Positions 52,241 to 62,350 of a stretch of 64,000 nucleotides of DNA are shown piece by piece. This DNA comes from CBDEGK01 sp965237855 (lineage in GTDB: Bacteria > Pseudomonadota > Gammaproteobacteria > Pseudomonadales > Halieaceae). Location: contig CBDEGK010000005.1 in assembly GCA_965237855.1 (NCBI GenBank), positions 248,001 to 312,000 on the forward strand, written 5' to 3'. The notes beneath the pieces are model-generated. The model was not told the DNA's origin, searched no databases, and was given only the letters and a program-made list of their open reading frames with translations. Within the stretch, counting starts at the first letter, position 1, and each line of letters begins with the position of its first letter. A program made the translations under genes and the position numbers.

Positions 52241-55049
52241 TTACAAAGACACACTGAATTTACCCAGCACTGGCTTTCCCATGAAAGCCAGCCTGGCCCA
52301 GCGAGAACCCCAGCGCCTCAAAGCCTGGCAGGAACAGGACTTGTACGGCAAGATTAGGGCGGCCACTGCGGGCAAGCCGAAATTCGTTTTGCACGATGGC
52401 CCACCCTACGCCAACGGCGAGCTGCACGTTGGCCACGCGGTCAACAAGATGCTCAAGGATATTATTGTCAAATCCAAAACCCTGTCGGGATTTGACGCGC
52501 CCTATATTCCCGGTTGGGACTGCCATGGCCTACCCATTGAGCTGAATGTCGAGAAAAAGGTCGGCAAACCCGGGCACAAAGTCTCGCCGCAGGAGTTTCG
52601 TGCCAAGTGTCGCCAATACGCGATGGACCAGGTCGACAAGCAGCGGGAAGTGTTCAAGCGCATGGGTATCCTGGGCGATTGGGACAATCCCTACCTGACC
52701 ATGGATTTTGCGTTCGAAGCCAATATTATCCGCACCCTGGGCAAGATTGCCGACAAGGGCCACCTACACAAGGGCTTCAAGCCCGTGCACTGGTGTCTGG
52801 ACTGTCGCTCGGCGCTGGCTGAGGCCGAGGTTGAACATGCGGACAAGACTTCTCCCGCGATTGATGTTGCCTATGCGGCGGTCGATGCGAAGTTGATATT
52901 GAACGCCTTCGACCTGAAGCTTGAGCAGGATGTTGAGCTGGAAGTGGCCATCCCCATCTGGACCACCACTCCCTGGACTCTGCCCGCCAGCATGGCGGTG
53001 AGCCTGCACCCGGAGTTGGATTACAGCCTGGTGCGTCATGGCGAGCGGGCCTTGATTATCGCCACGGCTATGGTTGATCAGGTCTGTGAACGCTATGGCT
53101 GGACGGATACCGTGACCCTCGGACAGTGCCCGGGTTTGGCGCTGGACCGACAGCTACTGCAACACCCGTTCTATGAACGGCAAGTGCCGGTCGTACTGGG
53201 GGAACATGTCACCATCGAAGCCGGCACCGGGGCGGTGCATACGGCGCCGGGACACGGCCAGGATGACTTCGTAGTGGGCCAGAAATACGGACTCGAAGTG
53301 TATAACCCGGTAGGGAATAACGGCGTCTACCTGGACGAGACGGAATTTTTTGCCGGTCAGCATGTGCTGAAAGCCAATGATGCAATCGTGGCCCTGCTAG
53401 AGGAGCGCGGGGCGCTGCTGCATCATGAGTCTTTGCTGCACTCCTATCCCCACTGCTGGCGCCACAAGACGCCGATCATTTTCCGCGCCACACCACAGTG
53501 GTTTATCTCCATGGAACAGGGCGGCTTGCAACAGCAGGCCCTCGCCGCGATACAGAATGTGGAATGGATACCCGACTGGGGCCAGGCCCGCATTGAATCA
53601 ATGGTTGGGGACCGGCCCGACTGGTGTATTTCGCGACAGCGCACCTGGGGTGTGCCAATTGCCCTGTTCATCCACAAACAAACTGCGGAGCTGCACCCGG
53701 ATACCCCCGCGTTGATTGAAGCGGTGGCTCAACGGGTTGAGCAGCAGGGAATTGATGCCTGGTTTGAACTTGAACCCGCCGACCTGCTCGGTGAAGAGGC
53801 TGACCAATACGACAAGGTTAGCGATACCCTGGATGTCTGGTTTGACTCCGGCGTAACTCATGCCTGCGTGCTCGGCGCGCGGGAAGAATTGCAGCTCCCG
53901 GCAGACTTGTACCTGGAGGGCTCAGACCAGCATCGCGGTTGGTTCCAGTCCTCACTGCTGACCTCGATCTGTACCAATGAGGCAGCGCCCTACAAAACGG
54001 TGCTGACCCATGGCTTCACCGTCGATGGTGAGGGGCGAAAAATGTCCAAGTCGATTGGCAATATATTACCCGGGACGAAGGCGATGAATGACCTGGGTGC
54101 AGATATTATCCGCTTGTGGTTGGCGGCAACGGATTATCGCGCAGAGTTGACGGTATCTGATGAAGTCTTCAAGCGCACTGCGGACTCCTATCGGCGTATT
54201 CGCAATACCGCCCGTTTCCTGCTCTCCAACCTGGACGGGTTTGACCCCGAGGCAGACGCGGTTGCGCCAGCAGACATGCTGGCACTGGATACCTGGGCGA
54301 TCGATCGCGCCCACCTGCTACAGGCGGAAATTCGTCAGGCCTACGACAGTTATCAATTTCACCTGATCTACCAGAAATTACACAATTTCTGCGCCAATGA
54401 GCTGGGTGGCTTTTACCTGGATATTATCAAGGATCGGCAGTACACCACCCAGGCCAATAGTCTGGCACGGCGTTCTGTTCAGACCGCTCTCTATCATATT
54501 GCTGAGGCACTGGTGCGCTGGATGGCGCCGATTCTCAGTTATACCGCCGAGGAAATATGGGAGAACCTGCCTGGCGAGCGGGCAGATTCCGTGTTCCTGG
54601 TGGAGTGGTACACCCAGCTCTGGGCGATGGCCGATGATCAGCTTATGGGCCGGGATTACTGGGAGCAGGTGACCTCGGTGCGAGATGAGGTCAATCGCGA
54701 GCTGGAAAATCAACGCAGCCAGGGCAATATGCGTGGCAGCCTGGATGCGGAAGTGACCCTGTATTGTTCTGACTCCCTGTTGCAATTGTTGTCGCAGTTG
54801 GGAGAAGAACTGCGCTTCGTGTTGATAACCTCCGAGGCGACTTTACGGCCGCTGATCGAGGCCCCCGCTGCGGCGGCGACTGGTGAGCTCGATGGCCTGA
54901 AAGTGCAGGTATTGAGCAGCGAGCAGGAAAAATGTGAACGCTGCTGGCACCGCCGCGCTGACGTGGGTAGTCACAGTACGCATGAAACCCTGTGTGGCCG
55001 CTGCATCGAGAACGTTGATGGCGCGGGGGAGATTCGCAAATTTGCCTAG
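52233..55049 (+). CDS. ileS: Isoleucyl-tRNA synthetase
   Basis: A 938-residue class I tRNA synthetase. The HIGH motif is HVGH in GPPYANGELHVGHAVNK and the KMSKS loop is in GRKMSKSIGN near residue 604. The editing domain (TTPWTLPASMAVSLHP) and the C-terminal zinc finger (CERCWHRRADV, CGRC) are intact. The ATG at 52233 lies inside the end of ribF. It is followed directly by lspA, as is common in proteobacteria. Confidence 0.96.
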   Translation: MSDYKDTLNLPSTGFPMKASLAQREPQRLKAWQEQDLYGKIRAATAGKPKFVLHDGPPYANGELHVGHAVNKMLKDIIVKSKTLSGFDAPYIPGWDCHGLPIELNVEKKVGKPGHKVSPQEFRAKCRQYAMDQVDKQREVFKRMGILGDWDNPYLTMDFAFEANIIRTLGKIADKGHLHKGFKPVHWCLDCRSALAEAEVEHADKTSPAIDVAYAAVDAKLILNAFDLKLEQDVELEVAIPIWTTTPWTLPASMAVSLHPELDYSLVRHGERALIIATAMVDQVCERYGWTDTVTLGQCPGLALDRQLLQHPFYERQVPVVLGEHVTIEAGTGAVHTAPGHGQDDFVVGQKYGLEVYNPVGNNGVYLDETEFFAGQHVLKANDAIVALLEERGALLHHESLLHSYPHCWRHKTPIIFRATPQWFISMEQGGLQQQALAAIQNVEWIPDWGQARIESMVGDRPDWCISRQRTWGVPIALFIHKQTAELHPDTPALIEAVAQRVEQQGIDAWFELEPADLLGEEADQYDKVSDTLDVWFDSGVTHACVLGAREELQLPADLYLEGSDQHRGWFQSSLLTSICTNEAAPYKTVLTHGFTVDGEGRKMSKSIGNILPGTKAMNDLGADIIRLWLAATDYRAELTVSDEVFKRTADSYRRIRNTARFLLSNLDGFDPEADAVAPADMLALDTWAIDRAHLLQAEIRQAYDSYQFHLIYQKLHNFCANELGGFYLDIIKDRQYTTQANSLARRSVQTALYHIAEALVRWMAPILSYTAEEIWENLPGERADSVFLVEWYTQLWAMADDQLMGRDYWEQVTSVRDEVNRELENQRSQGNMRGSLDAEVTLYCSDSLLQLLSQLGEELRFVLITSEATLRPLIEAPAAAATGELDGLKVQVLSSEQEKCERCWHRRADVGSHSTHETLCGRCIENVDGAGEIRKFA

Positions 55050-55578
55050 TCTGATTCCCGTCCAGGCGCAGTTTTCGCTGCGCCTGTCAGTCTGGCTGCT
55101 GGTTGCCGCTGTCGTGGTGCTGTTGGATCAGTGGACCAAGGGCCTGGCTGACGTGCAGCTCAATTATGGTGAGCCAGTCAGAATATTACCGGTGCTGAAC
55201 TTTACTCTGCAGTACAATACCGGGGCAGCTTTTAGTTTCCTCAGCGATGCGGGCGGCATGCAGCGTTGGTTTTTCAGTGGCTTGGCGGCGATGGTGAGTG
55301 TTGGTCTGGTTATTTGGATGTCTACATTGCCGACACGCGAATGGTTCCTGGGTGTAGGCCTGGCTTTTATCCTGGGTGGTGCCATCGGCAATCTATGGGA
55401 TCGCCTGACGCTGGGGTACGTGATCGACTTTATTTCGGCTCATTACGCGGGCAGTTATTTCCCCGCCTTTAATGTGGCGGATTCTGCCATAACCCTGGGT
55501 GCTATCATTATGATTGTCGATTCCTTTCAACAAGCACGTCGCCCAACAAACACGCCGCGAGAGTCCAATGATGGCTGA
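55042..55578 (+). CDS. lspA: Lipoprotein signal peptidase
   Basis: A 178-residue membrane aspartic peptidase with four hydrophobic segments. LLDQWTKGLAD, NTGAAFSFL, GNLWDRLTLGYVIDFI and FNVADSAI carry the catalytic pair of Asp. It cleaves prolipoproteins before the lipidated Cys, such as BamD encoded nearby. The open frame reaches back to 54934 inside ileS, but TTG at 55042, overlapping the ileS stop, has GGGGGAGA upstream. The next start overlaps the lspA stop by 11 bp. Confidence 0.9.
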   Translation: MPSLIPVQAQFSLRLSVWLLVAAVVVLLDQWTKGLADVQLNYGEPVRILPVLNFTLQYNTGAAFSFLSDAGGMQRWFFSGLAAMVSVGLVIWMSTLPTREWFLGVGLAFILGGAIGNLWDRLTLGYVIDFISAHYAGSYFPAFNVADSAITLGAIIMIVDSFQQARRPTNTPRESNDG

Positions 55579-56026
55579 GCTGTCTGTACCCGTCAGTGAA
55601 GGCACACGGGTCTTTGTCAATTTCTCCTTGAGCCTGGAGGATGGCAGCGAGATCGATTCCAATTTTAATGCGGACGCCGTCGATTTTGTGATTGTTGACG
55701 GCAGCCTGCTGCCCGGATTTGAGCGACTGTTGTTTGGCATGTCCGCAGGAGAGCGGCAGATATTCTCCGTCGAACCTGAGCATGCTTTTGGTATGCCCAA
55801 TGACAGCAATGTGCAGGAACTGGGTCGCGACCAGTTTGACGACGACGTCGAGTTGGAACTTGGCCTGGTGTTCTCTTTCGGCGATGCGGTTGGCGGCGAA
55901 TTACCTGGACTCATCATCGAATTTGACGAGCAATGGGTTACGGTTGACTTCAATCACCCCCTCGCTGGCCGCACTATTTTGTTTGATGTGCTGGTGCACC
56001 GCGTTGAAGCCGCCGAGTTACACTGA
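55568..56026 (+). CDS. fkpB: FKBP-type peptidyl-prolyl isomerase
   Basis: A 152-residue SlpA/FkpB-type FKBP: VSEGTRVFVNFSLSLEDGSE, then DGSLLPGFERLLFGMSAGE and the inserted flap (PEHAFGMPN). It speeds cis-trans proline isomerisation and has chaperone activity in the cytoplasm. ATG at 55568, overlapping lspA; an ATG at 55571 is the alternative. The gene order lspA-fkpB-ispH is conserved in many gammaproteobacteria. Confidence 0.92.
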   Translation: MMAELSVPVSEGTRVFVNFSLSLEDGSEIDSNFNADAVDFVIVDGSLLPGFERLLFGMSAGERQIFSVEPEHAFGMPNDSNVQELGRDQFDDDVELELGLVFSFGDAVGGELPGLIIEFDEQWVTVDFNHPLAGRTILFDVLVHRVEAAELH

Positions 56027-56031
56027 CAGCC

Positions 56032-56997
56032 ATGAACAATAAACTGCAAATCAATCTGGCCAATCCCCGTGGATTTTGCGCCGGCGTGGACCGTGCCATC
56101 GATATTGTCGACCGCGCGCTCGATGTTTTTGGTGCGCCTATCTACGTGCGTCATGAGGTTGTTCACAACCGTTTCGTGGTGGATGGTTTACGCGAACGCG
56201 GCGCTGTATTCGTGGACGAATTAAACGAGATTCCCGACGACAGTATTGTCATCTTCAGTGCTCACGGGGTTTCGCAAGCTGTGCGTCTGGAAGCCGAGTC
56301 GAGAGGCCTGAAGGTCTTTGATGCAACCTGCCCACTGGTGACCAAGGTACACATGGAGGTATCGCGCTATTCCAGCGCCGGCCAGGAATGCATTCTGATC
56401 GGGCATGCCGGCCACCCAGAGGTTGAGGGAACCATGGGCCAGTACGATCACAGTGCAGGCGGTGAGATCTACCTGGTGGAGGAGGCGGCCCAGGTCGATA
56501 CGGTGCCGGTGCGACATCCCGAGCACCTGTTCTATGTAACCCAGACTACTCTGTCCATGGATGATACCGCCCTGGTCATTGATGCACTGCGGGCGCGCTT
56601 CCCAGCCATCCGCGGGCCACGCAAAGATGATATTTGCTATGCCACACAGAATCGGCAGGACGCCGTGAAGCAGCTGGCAGCTGGCTGTGACCTGGTATTG
56701 GTGGTGGGGTCACATAATAGCTCCAACTCCAATCGCTTGAGAGAGCTGGCCGAGCGCACGCAGGCCGAGGCCTACCTGGTGGATAGTGCCGATGATATAC
56801 AGGCCAGCTGGCTCACAGGTAAGACTACAATCGGGGTTACGGCGGGGGCGTCGGCGCCGGAAGTCCTGGTTCAACAGGTGGTGGAGCGCCTCTGTGAACT
56901 GGGTGCAGAGGCGCCACAAGAGATGGCTGGCCGCCAGGAGAACATCACCTTTTCGATGCCGCGAGAATTGCGCATTACCACCCGGGAGTTATCCTAG
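56032..56997 (+). CDS. ispH: 4-hydroxy-3-methylbut-2-enyl diphosphate reductase
   Basis: A 321-residue IspH (LytB). Three cluster Cys are visible in GFCAGVDRAIDI, ATCPLVTKVH and the DDICYATQNRQ region. HGVSQAV and GHAGHPEVEGTMGQ contribute substrate His residues. It makes IPP and DMAPP in the non-mevalonate isoprenoid route using a [4Fe-4S] cluster. Its 3' end overlaps the oppositely oriented fimT-like gene by 9 bp. Confidence 0.95.
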   Translation: MNNKLQINLANPRGFCAGVDRAIDIVDRALDVFGAPIYVRHEVVHNRFVVDGLRERGAVFVDELNEIPDDSIVIFSAHGVSQAVRLEAESRGLKVFDATCPLVTKVHMEVSRYSSAGQECILIGHAGHPEVEGTMGQYDHSAGGEIYLVEEAAQVDTVPVRHPEHLFYVTQTTLSMDDTALVIDALRARFPAIRGPRKDDICYATQNRQDAVKQLAAGCDLVLVVGSHNSSNSNRLRELAERTQAEAYLVDSADDIQASWLTGKTTIGVTAGASAPEVLVQQVVERLCELGAEAPQEMAGRQENITFSMPRELRITTRELS

Positions 56998-57564
56998 GCA
57001 GTCCAGGTTTTTCCCGCGGCTGTCTTCCTTAATGCCGTCATTGTTGCGATCTCCCCCCACGTAGTGCCTGCCAGCTCGGTTCACAATAATGGCCACGGCG
57101 TCGAGCTTGTGTCGTGGGCAGTAGTGAAAGCTGCCATTCTGGGCGGTGCCGCCACCAGGTTTGAATTCGATGTAGGGCCTGCCCAGGGCTGCACGCCAGC
57201 TGAGTTGCCCTTGCCGATTCCTCCGGCTTTCCTGACTGAGCAGGCGTTCGCCATCGTCCAGGCGACGGTTCCGATTGAGGTCGATGAAGACGGTGGCGAG
57301 ACCGTTGTCCCACTGTCGCTGACATTTCCCCAAGCTGTTGACCGCGCACAGGGTCACCCGCTGGCTGGAAGCGGCTGCGCTGGCGCGGGCGAAACTGAGC
57401 AGGCGTCGCAGTTCACTGACCGTGGTCTGCGACTGACTGGTTTGAATAATCCTGTCGAGATTACCGGCGGAACTGCCAGCAAAGAGGAACAACAAACTGG
57501 CGATAAAAAGACAAACCAACAACTCCAACAGCGTGAAGCCTTTTAACGGCCATTCCCTGCCCAT
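56989..57564 (-). CDS. fimT: FimT/GspH-like type IV pseudopilin
   Basis: A 191-residue prepilin-like protein with a short basic leader and the class III signal GFTLLELLVCLFIASLLFLF, where cleavage would follow the Gly and the fifth mature residue is Glu. A GspH domain follows (ARASAAASSQRVTLCAVN, then DLNRNRRLDDGERLL). FimT-type proteins support type IV pili and DNA uptake. It lies upstream of pilR on the same strand. Other minor pilins expected next to it in Pseudomonas are not present here. Confidence 0.85.
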   Translation of the reverse strand: MGREWPLKGFTLLELLVCLFIASLLFLFAGSSAGNLDRIIQTSQSQTTVSELRRLLSFARASAAASSQRVTLCAVNSLGKCQRQWDNGLATVFIDLNRNRRLDDGERLLSQESRRNRQGQLSWRAALGRPYIEFKPGGGTAQNGSFHYCPRHKLDAVAIIVNRAGRHYVGGDRNNDGIKEDSRGKNLDCLG

Positions 57565-57645
57565 GATGTACTCCTGTCATTCCCTTGACCGGTGCACAGC
57601 TAAGTATAGAAGCTGGCTGCTATTTCTCCACCGGGCCGCGCAGGT

Positions 57646-59004
57646 TCAGTCGTTCAGTTTCAGCTTTTTCAGTCGATAGCGCAGGCTGCGGAAGCTGATA
57701 CCCAGTAGTTTCGCGGCAGAAGTTTTATTGCCGTTGGTTTGTTCGAGGGCACTGGCGATTACATCACTTTCAATGTTCTCGAGGTAACCCTCCAGGTCGC
57801 CAAAGCCAGCTTCAGGGTCGGCGCCGTTGTCCGCGTCCGCCGCCGAATCAGTGTGTAGAGAGGTGCTTGGCAGCATCAGGTCCTGGGCCTCTATGCGGTC
57901 GCCACTGCACAACGTACAGGCGCGCTCGAGAATGTTCTCAAGTTCTCGCACATTGCCCGGAAAGGTGTAGTTTGACAGTGCCTCGTAGGCCGAGTCAGCG
58001 AGCTGCAAGGGTGTGTTGGTGTCTGGGTTAGACCATCTTTGCAGGAAAAAAGCTGCCAGCAGAGGGATGTCCTTGATGCGATTTCTCAGGCTTGGCACCT
58101 GCAGCCCGATGACGTTGATTCGATAGTACAGATCGTTGCGAAAGCGTCCCTCGCGCACTTCCAGGCCCAGGTCTTTGTGAGTGGCGCTGAGTATACGCAC
58201 ATCAACGGCGACCTCGCCATTCGCCCCCACCGGGCGGATGGCTTTTTCCTGGATGGCGCGAAGTAATTTGACCTGCATCGACAACGGTAAGTCGGCAACC
58301 TCGTCAAGGAACAGGGTGCCGCTCCTGGCCGCCTGGAACAGTCCGTCCTTGTTGCCGCTGGCCCCAGTGAAACTGCCCTTGAGGTGGCCGAACAATTCAC
58401 TCTCCATCAGTTCCGGCGGAATCGCGCCGCAGTTGACGGCGATGAAGGGTCCACTGCTGCGGGGGCCGGTGGAATGTATCAGGCGCGCTGCGATTTCCTT
58501 GCCGCTGCCGGATTCGCCGCTGATATAGACCGGCGCCTGGCTGCGAGCAAGTTTACCAATTTGTACACGCAGCTGTTCGATCGCCTCGGTCTCACCAATA
58601 AGGGTATGGGCGGACAGCTTGAGCGCCTGGTCGGGGTGTTCGAGCCTGAGTGCAGTGGTCACCAGGTTGCGCAGCCGATCCAGCTCAATGGGTTTGGAAA
58701 CAAAGTCGAAGGCGCCAGTTTTCAGCGCGCTAATCGCGGTATCCACGTTGCCGTGGGCAGTAATCATAGCGACGGGCACCTGGGGGAAGTTTTGTTGGAT
58801 ATGTTCCACCAGGCTCATGCCGTTGCCATCCAGTAGCTTCATGTCAGTCAGGCAAAGATCAACGCTGGCCTCAGTCAGCGCGAGTTTGGCCTCGGCGAGG
58901 TCAGCGGCGCTCAGCGTGTCGATGCCCATACGACTGAGGGTGATCTCCAGCAATTCCCGAATATCGGGCTCATCGTCAACGATCAGAACAGTTTGAGTAC
59001 TCAT
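57646..59004 (-). CDS. pilR: Type IV pilus response regulator PilR
   Basis: A 452-residue NtrC-family activator. The receiver domain has DDEP and the phosphorylated Asp54 (CLTDMKLLDG). The AAA+ domain has Walker A GESGSGKE, the sigma-54 contact loop GSFTGA and the Walker B LFLDEVADLP. The C-terminal Fis-type helix-turn-helix ends NKTSAAKLLGISFRSLRYRL. It activates sigma-54 promoters such as pilA with PilS. Encoded 11 bp after pilS. Confidence 0.93.
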   Translation of the reverse strand: MSTQTVLIVDDEPDIRELLEITLSRMGIDTLSAADLAEAKLALTEASVDLCLTDMKLLDGNGMSLVEHIQQNFPQVPVAMITAHGNVDTAISALKTGAFDFVSKPIELDRLRNLVTTALRLEHPDQALKLSAHTLIGETEAIEQLRVQIGKLARSQAPVYISGESGSGKEIAARLIHSTGPRSSGPFIAVNCGAIPPELMESELFGHLKGSFTGASGNKDGLFQAARSGTLFLDEVADLPLSMQVKLLRAIQEKAIRPVGANGEVAVDVRILSATHKDLGLEVREGRFRNDLYYRINVIGLQVPSLRNRIKDIPLLAAFFLQRWSNPDTNTPLQLADSAYEALSNYTFPGNVRELENILERACTLCSGDRIEAQDLMLPSTSLHTDSAADADNGADPEAGFGDLEGYLENIESDVIASALEQTNGNKTSAAKLLGISFRSLRYRLKKLKLND

Positions 59005-59015
59005 GGCTTTAGCGA

Positions 59016-60638
59016 CTAGACCTGGGCGATGGAAATTCTAAAGCAGCTTTCATCTTGAGCAGTGGGTCGGTATACCAGCGTGGCGTTATTGATTTCACAG
59101 AGCTCCTTACATAAATACAGGCCCAGTCCGGTGCCTTTATCAACAGTAGTATAAAAGGGCTCGAACAACTTTGCGCGTTCAGTTATTGCCACGCCCATGC
59201 CCTGGTCAATTACGTCTATGACACAGCGTTGGCCAAGGTGGTCAGGACTGACAACAATGGTAGCCGTGGGTTTACCGGTATGCATTTCGCTATGGCGCAG
59301 TGCGTTGTCTACCAGGTTGCCGAGAACCCGTTGTAAGTGTTGAAAATCAAAACTGATGCCAATGGGTTCGGTAGCGGGACGATAGTCGAGATGGTGGTCA
59401 TGGTTGACGATTTGCGCGTAGTCATAGAGAAAACTCTGCATCCAGCTGTCGATTTCCATGGCCTGTGGTTGTGGAGGTTGGCGGCGGCTGATGTGGATGA
59501 CGCTTTCAATGATATTGTTCATGCGCGAGGTATGTTGCTGAATTATATCCGCCAGGCGTGTGTCGTTGCTGTCCAGCCCATCCGATTCAGCCAGTAACTG
59601 CGCAGCATGGCTAACGGCGCCGAGTGGGTTGCGAATTTCGTGGGCAATACTTGCCGTCAATCGCCCCAGGGATGCCAGCTTCAGCGACTGGGCGTATTGG
59701 GCCACCGGGCTGTAATCTTCCAGGAAAACCAGCGAATCGCCCTCGGTACCTGTGCCCAGAGCCTGGAAATTGGCAATCACCTGTGGCGCACCTTCCCTGA
59801 CCGTGAATGGTGAGGGGACATGTTGATTGCTTTTGCGCCATTCATCGAATTGTTGTGCCAGGCCCTCGTGGTAGTCGTCCAGCCTGCGGCCCTGTTCCAA
59901 TGGCACCGGACGTTCCGGGTCGAGCAGGCGGGTGGCGGCCTGGTTCATTACCCGCACGCTGCCATTGTCATAGACCAGCAGAATGCCGGTTTGCATGTGC
60001 TGTACGATCTGTTCGTTCAGCCGCTGCAGGTTGTAGAGGTCCGCGGCTCGACGCCGAGCCAGCTCTTCTGCCTGGCCGACTCGCCGTGCCACCACCTGCA
60101 TCAACAGGGATACCGCAAAGATCAGTATACCCAGCAGCCCCGCTGGCAGCATGGAATTCACGGGCAACACCTGTTCACTGATCAGGCGCGTGGTATCTGC
60201 CAGGATCGCAATGACCGCAAGTGCTCCGATCAGGGTGGCGATGGTGCCGGTCTGGATCAATACCGCCGCTGCCGCCGCCGTTATCACTAACAGGATGGGC
60301 AAACCACTTTCCATGCCGCCACTGGTATCGGCCAGCAAGGTAATCACCAGAATGTCGACAAAGAACACCACGAACAGGAACGGCGGGTTGCTGGAATAAC
60401 GGGTACGTATCAGCGCCAGTAGCAACAGGTTGGTGGCCAGGTAGATGAGCGCGACAGCGAAATAGAGCGGAGGGTTGAGCATTCCCAGCATCAGCCGGGT
60501 ATCAACGCTGAGCAAGCTCAACAGCAGTAAAATAGAGAGCACAGACCGATAGATCACGTAGATGCGATACAACGTGATGTTCTGCAGGTCCGAGGGTGCC
60601 TGGTCTGGTTGCGCCAATATGGCAGGGGATTCAGCCAT
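59016..60638 (-). CDS. pilS: Sensor histidine kinase PilS
   Basis: A 540-residue membrane kinase. The first 190 residues contain about six hydrophobic segments typical of PilS. A PAS-like region (LLVYDNGSVRVMNQAATRLL) precedes the H-box SIAHEIRNPLGAVSHAA, the N-box NLVDNALRHSE and the G-box KGTGLGLYL. It senses pilin in the membrane in Pseudomonas and controls PilR. The neighbour nadE is divergent. Confidence 0.92.
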   Translation of the reverse strand: MAESPAILAQPDQAPSDLQNITLYRIYVIYRSVLSILLLLSLLSVDTRLMLGMLNPPLYFAVALIYLATNLLLLALIRTRYSSNPPFLFVVFFVDILVITLLADTSGGMESGLPILLVITAAAAAVLIQTGTIATLIGALAVIAILADTTRLISEQVLPVNSMLPAGLLGILIFAVSLLMQVVARRVGQAEELARRRAADLYNLQRLNEQIVQHMQTGILLVYDNGSVRVMNQAATRLLDPERPVPLEQGRRLDDYHEGLAQQFDEWRKSNQHVPSPFTVREGAPQVIANFQALGTGTEGDSLVFLEDYSPVAQYAQSLKLASLGRLTASIAHEIRNPLGAVSHAAQLLAESDGLDSNDTRLADIIQQHTSRMNNIIESVIHISRRQPPQPQAMEIDSWMQSFLYDYAQIVNHDHHLDYRPATEPIGISFDFQHLQRVLGNLVDNALRHSEMHTGKPTATIVVSPDHLGQRCVIDVIDQGMGVAITERAKLFEPFYTTVDKGTGLGLYLCKELCEINNATLVYRPTAQDESCFRISIAQV

Positions 60639-60724
60639 TGCGTTAGTTTACCCGCAACACACTTTGCTTACGAACGCCGATTGCTGGACAATATGGCGCT
60701 TTTCTAGTGGGATCGGACACGACC

Positions 60725-62350
60725 ATGGCCTTCGATATCATCATGGCGCAAATGAATACCCTGGTCGGTGATTTTGACGGCAACACCGCCGCCATCACCG
60801 AACAGCTTACTGCTGCTGAGAAAGCGCACGAGCGCTGCCTGCTGGTTTTTCCCGAGCTGACCCTGTGCGGTTATCCGCCGGAAGATTTGTTGTTGCGACC
60901 CAGTATGGCGCACCGTGTGGACGAGGCCTTGCAGACGCTGTGCCACGCCGTCGGCCACGCCTATGTTGTGGTGGGTTATCCGCGAGAAATTGAGGGTCGG
61001 CTCTACAATATGGCAGGTGTTATACACCGCGGTGAGATCGTTGCGGAGTACGCCAAGCAGTGTCTGCCCAATTACCAGGTATTTGACGAGAAACGCTACT
61101 TTGAGGCGGGTGGCGACGCCTGCGTGCTCGACATTTACGGGGTAACAGTGGGCCTTACCATTTGCGAGGATATCTGGGAATCGGCACCGGCGCAGCTGGC
61201 GGTAGAGGCAGGTGCGCAGCTGCTGATCAATCTCAATTCTTCGCCCTTTCACCGGGGCAAACTGGATGAGAGGCAGCAAGTGGTTGCCCAACGGGCACTG
61301 GAGAACGAGGTGCCTATTATCTATGTAAACCAGGTCGGCGGCCAGGATGAACTGGTGTTCGACGGCGGTTCTTTTGCGGTTGATGCCGTCGGTGAGCTGG
61401 TCTGCCGTGCACCGGCTTTTGAGCAGGGTAGCTACCGAATTGGCGCTGAGCTTGTCGATGGTCGCTGTCAGCTTGAACCCGGCGCCATCGAACCGGTATT
61501 GGAGGAACTGCCCAGTATCTACCAGGCTTTGGTGTTGGGTGTGCGCGACTACGTGCAGAAGAACCGGTTTAGAGGCGTGGTGCTGGGATTGTCCGGTGGT
61601 ATCGATTCTGCGCTGACGCTCGCTGTCGCGGTAGATGCCCTCGGCGCAGAACAGGTGGAGGCGGTAATGATGCCCTTCCGCTATACCTCGCAAGCCAGTG
61701 TCGAAGATGCGGCGGATCAATCGCGGCGCCAGGGGGTAAGCCACAAGGTCATTTCCATTGAACCCATCTACGAGTCTTTCATGGCGAGCCTGGCCGAAGA
61801 ATTTGCCGGTACCGAGCGCGACACCACCGAGGAAAATCTGCAGGCTCGATGCCGGGGGGTGTTGTTGATGTCGATCTCCAACAAGAAGGGTTCCCTGGTG
61901 CTGACCACCGGCAATAAAAGTGAGATGGCGGTGGGCTATTCGACCCTGTATGGGGACATGGCGGGTGGCTTCGATGTGCTCAAAGATGTGCCCAAAATCA
62001 CCGTATTCGCGCTGGCTGAATACCGAAATTCACTGGCCCCGGTGATCCCCCAGCGAGTCATAGATCGGCCGCCCTCTGCGGAGTTGGCCCCGGACCAGAA
62101 AGACGAGGACAGCCTGCCCCCTTACGAAGTGCTGGATCGTATTCTCGAGCTGTACGTCGAGCACGATTACAGCGCCGAGGCCATAATTGCGGAAGGACTG
62201 GAGCGCGAGCAGGTCGAACGGGTAATTCGGCTGGTGGATTTAAACGAGTACAAGCGTCGCCAGGCACCGATAGGTGTGCGTATTAGCCAGCGCGGATTTG
62301 GCCGCGACCGTCGCTATCCCATCACCTCCGCCTGGAAGATTGGTCACTAA
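60725..62350 (+). CDS. nadE: Glutamine-dependent NAD+ synthetase
   Basis: A 541-residue two-domain enzyme. The nitrilase-like glutaminase domain carries the Glu (FPELTLCGYPPEDLL), Lys (KQCLPNYQVFDEKRYF) and Cys (TICEDIWE) triad. The synthetase domain has the ATP loop LGLSGGIDSALTLA and TTGNKSEMAVGY. It amidates deamido-NAD to NAD+. The ATG at 60725 fits the family; an earlier start at 60707 is possible. In P. aeruginosa nadE lies elsewhere, so its place between pilS and bamD is a local rearrangement. Confidence 0.95.
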   Translation: MAFDIIMAQMNTLVGDFDGNTAAITEQLTAAEKAHERCLLVFPELTLCGYPPEDLLLRPSMAHRVDEALQTLCHAVGHAYVVVGYPREIEGRLYNMAGVIHRGEIVAEYAKQCLPNYQVFDEKRYFEAGGDACVLDIYGVTVGLTICEDIWESAPAQLAVEAGAQLLINLNSSPFHRGKLDERQQVVAQRALENEVPIIYVNQVGGQDELVFDGGSFAVDAVGELVCRAPAFEQGSYRIGAELVDGRCQLEPGAIEPVLEELPSIYQALVLGVRDYVQKNRFRGVVLGLSGGIDSALTLAVAVDALGAEQVEAVMMPFRYTSQASVEDAADQSRRQGVSHKVISIEPIYESFMASLAEEFAGTERDTTEENLQARCRGVLLMSISNKKGSLVLTTGNKSEMAVGYSTLYGDMAGGFDVLKDVPKITVFALAEYRNSLAPVIPQRVIDRPPSAELAPDQKDEDSLPPYEVLDRILELYVEHDYSAEAIIAEGLEREQVERVIRLVDLNEYKRRQAPIGVRISQRGFGRDRRYPITSAWKIGH

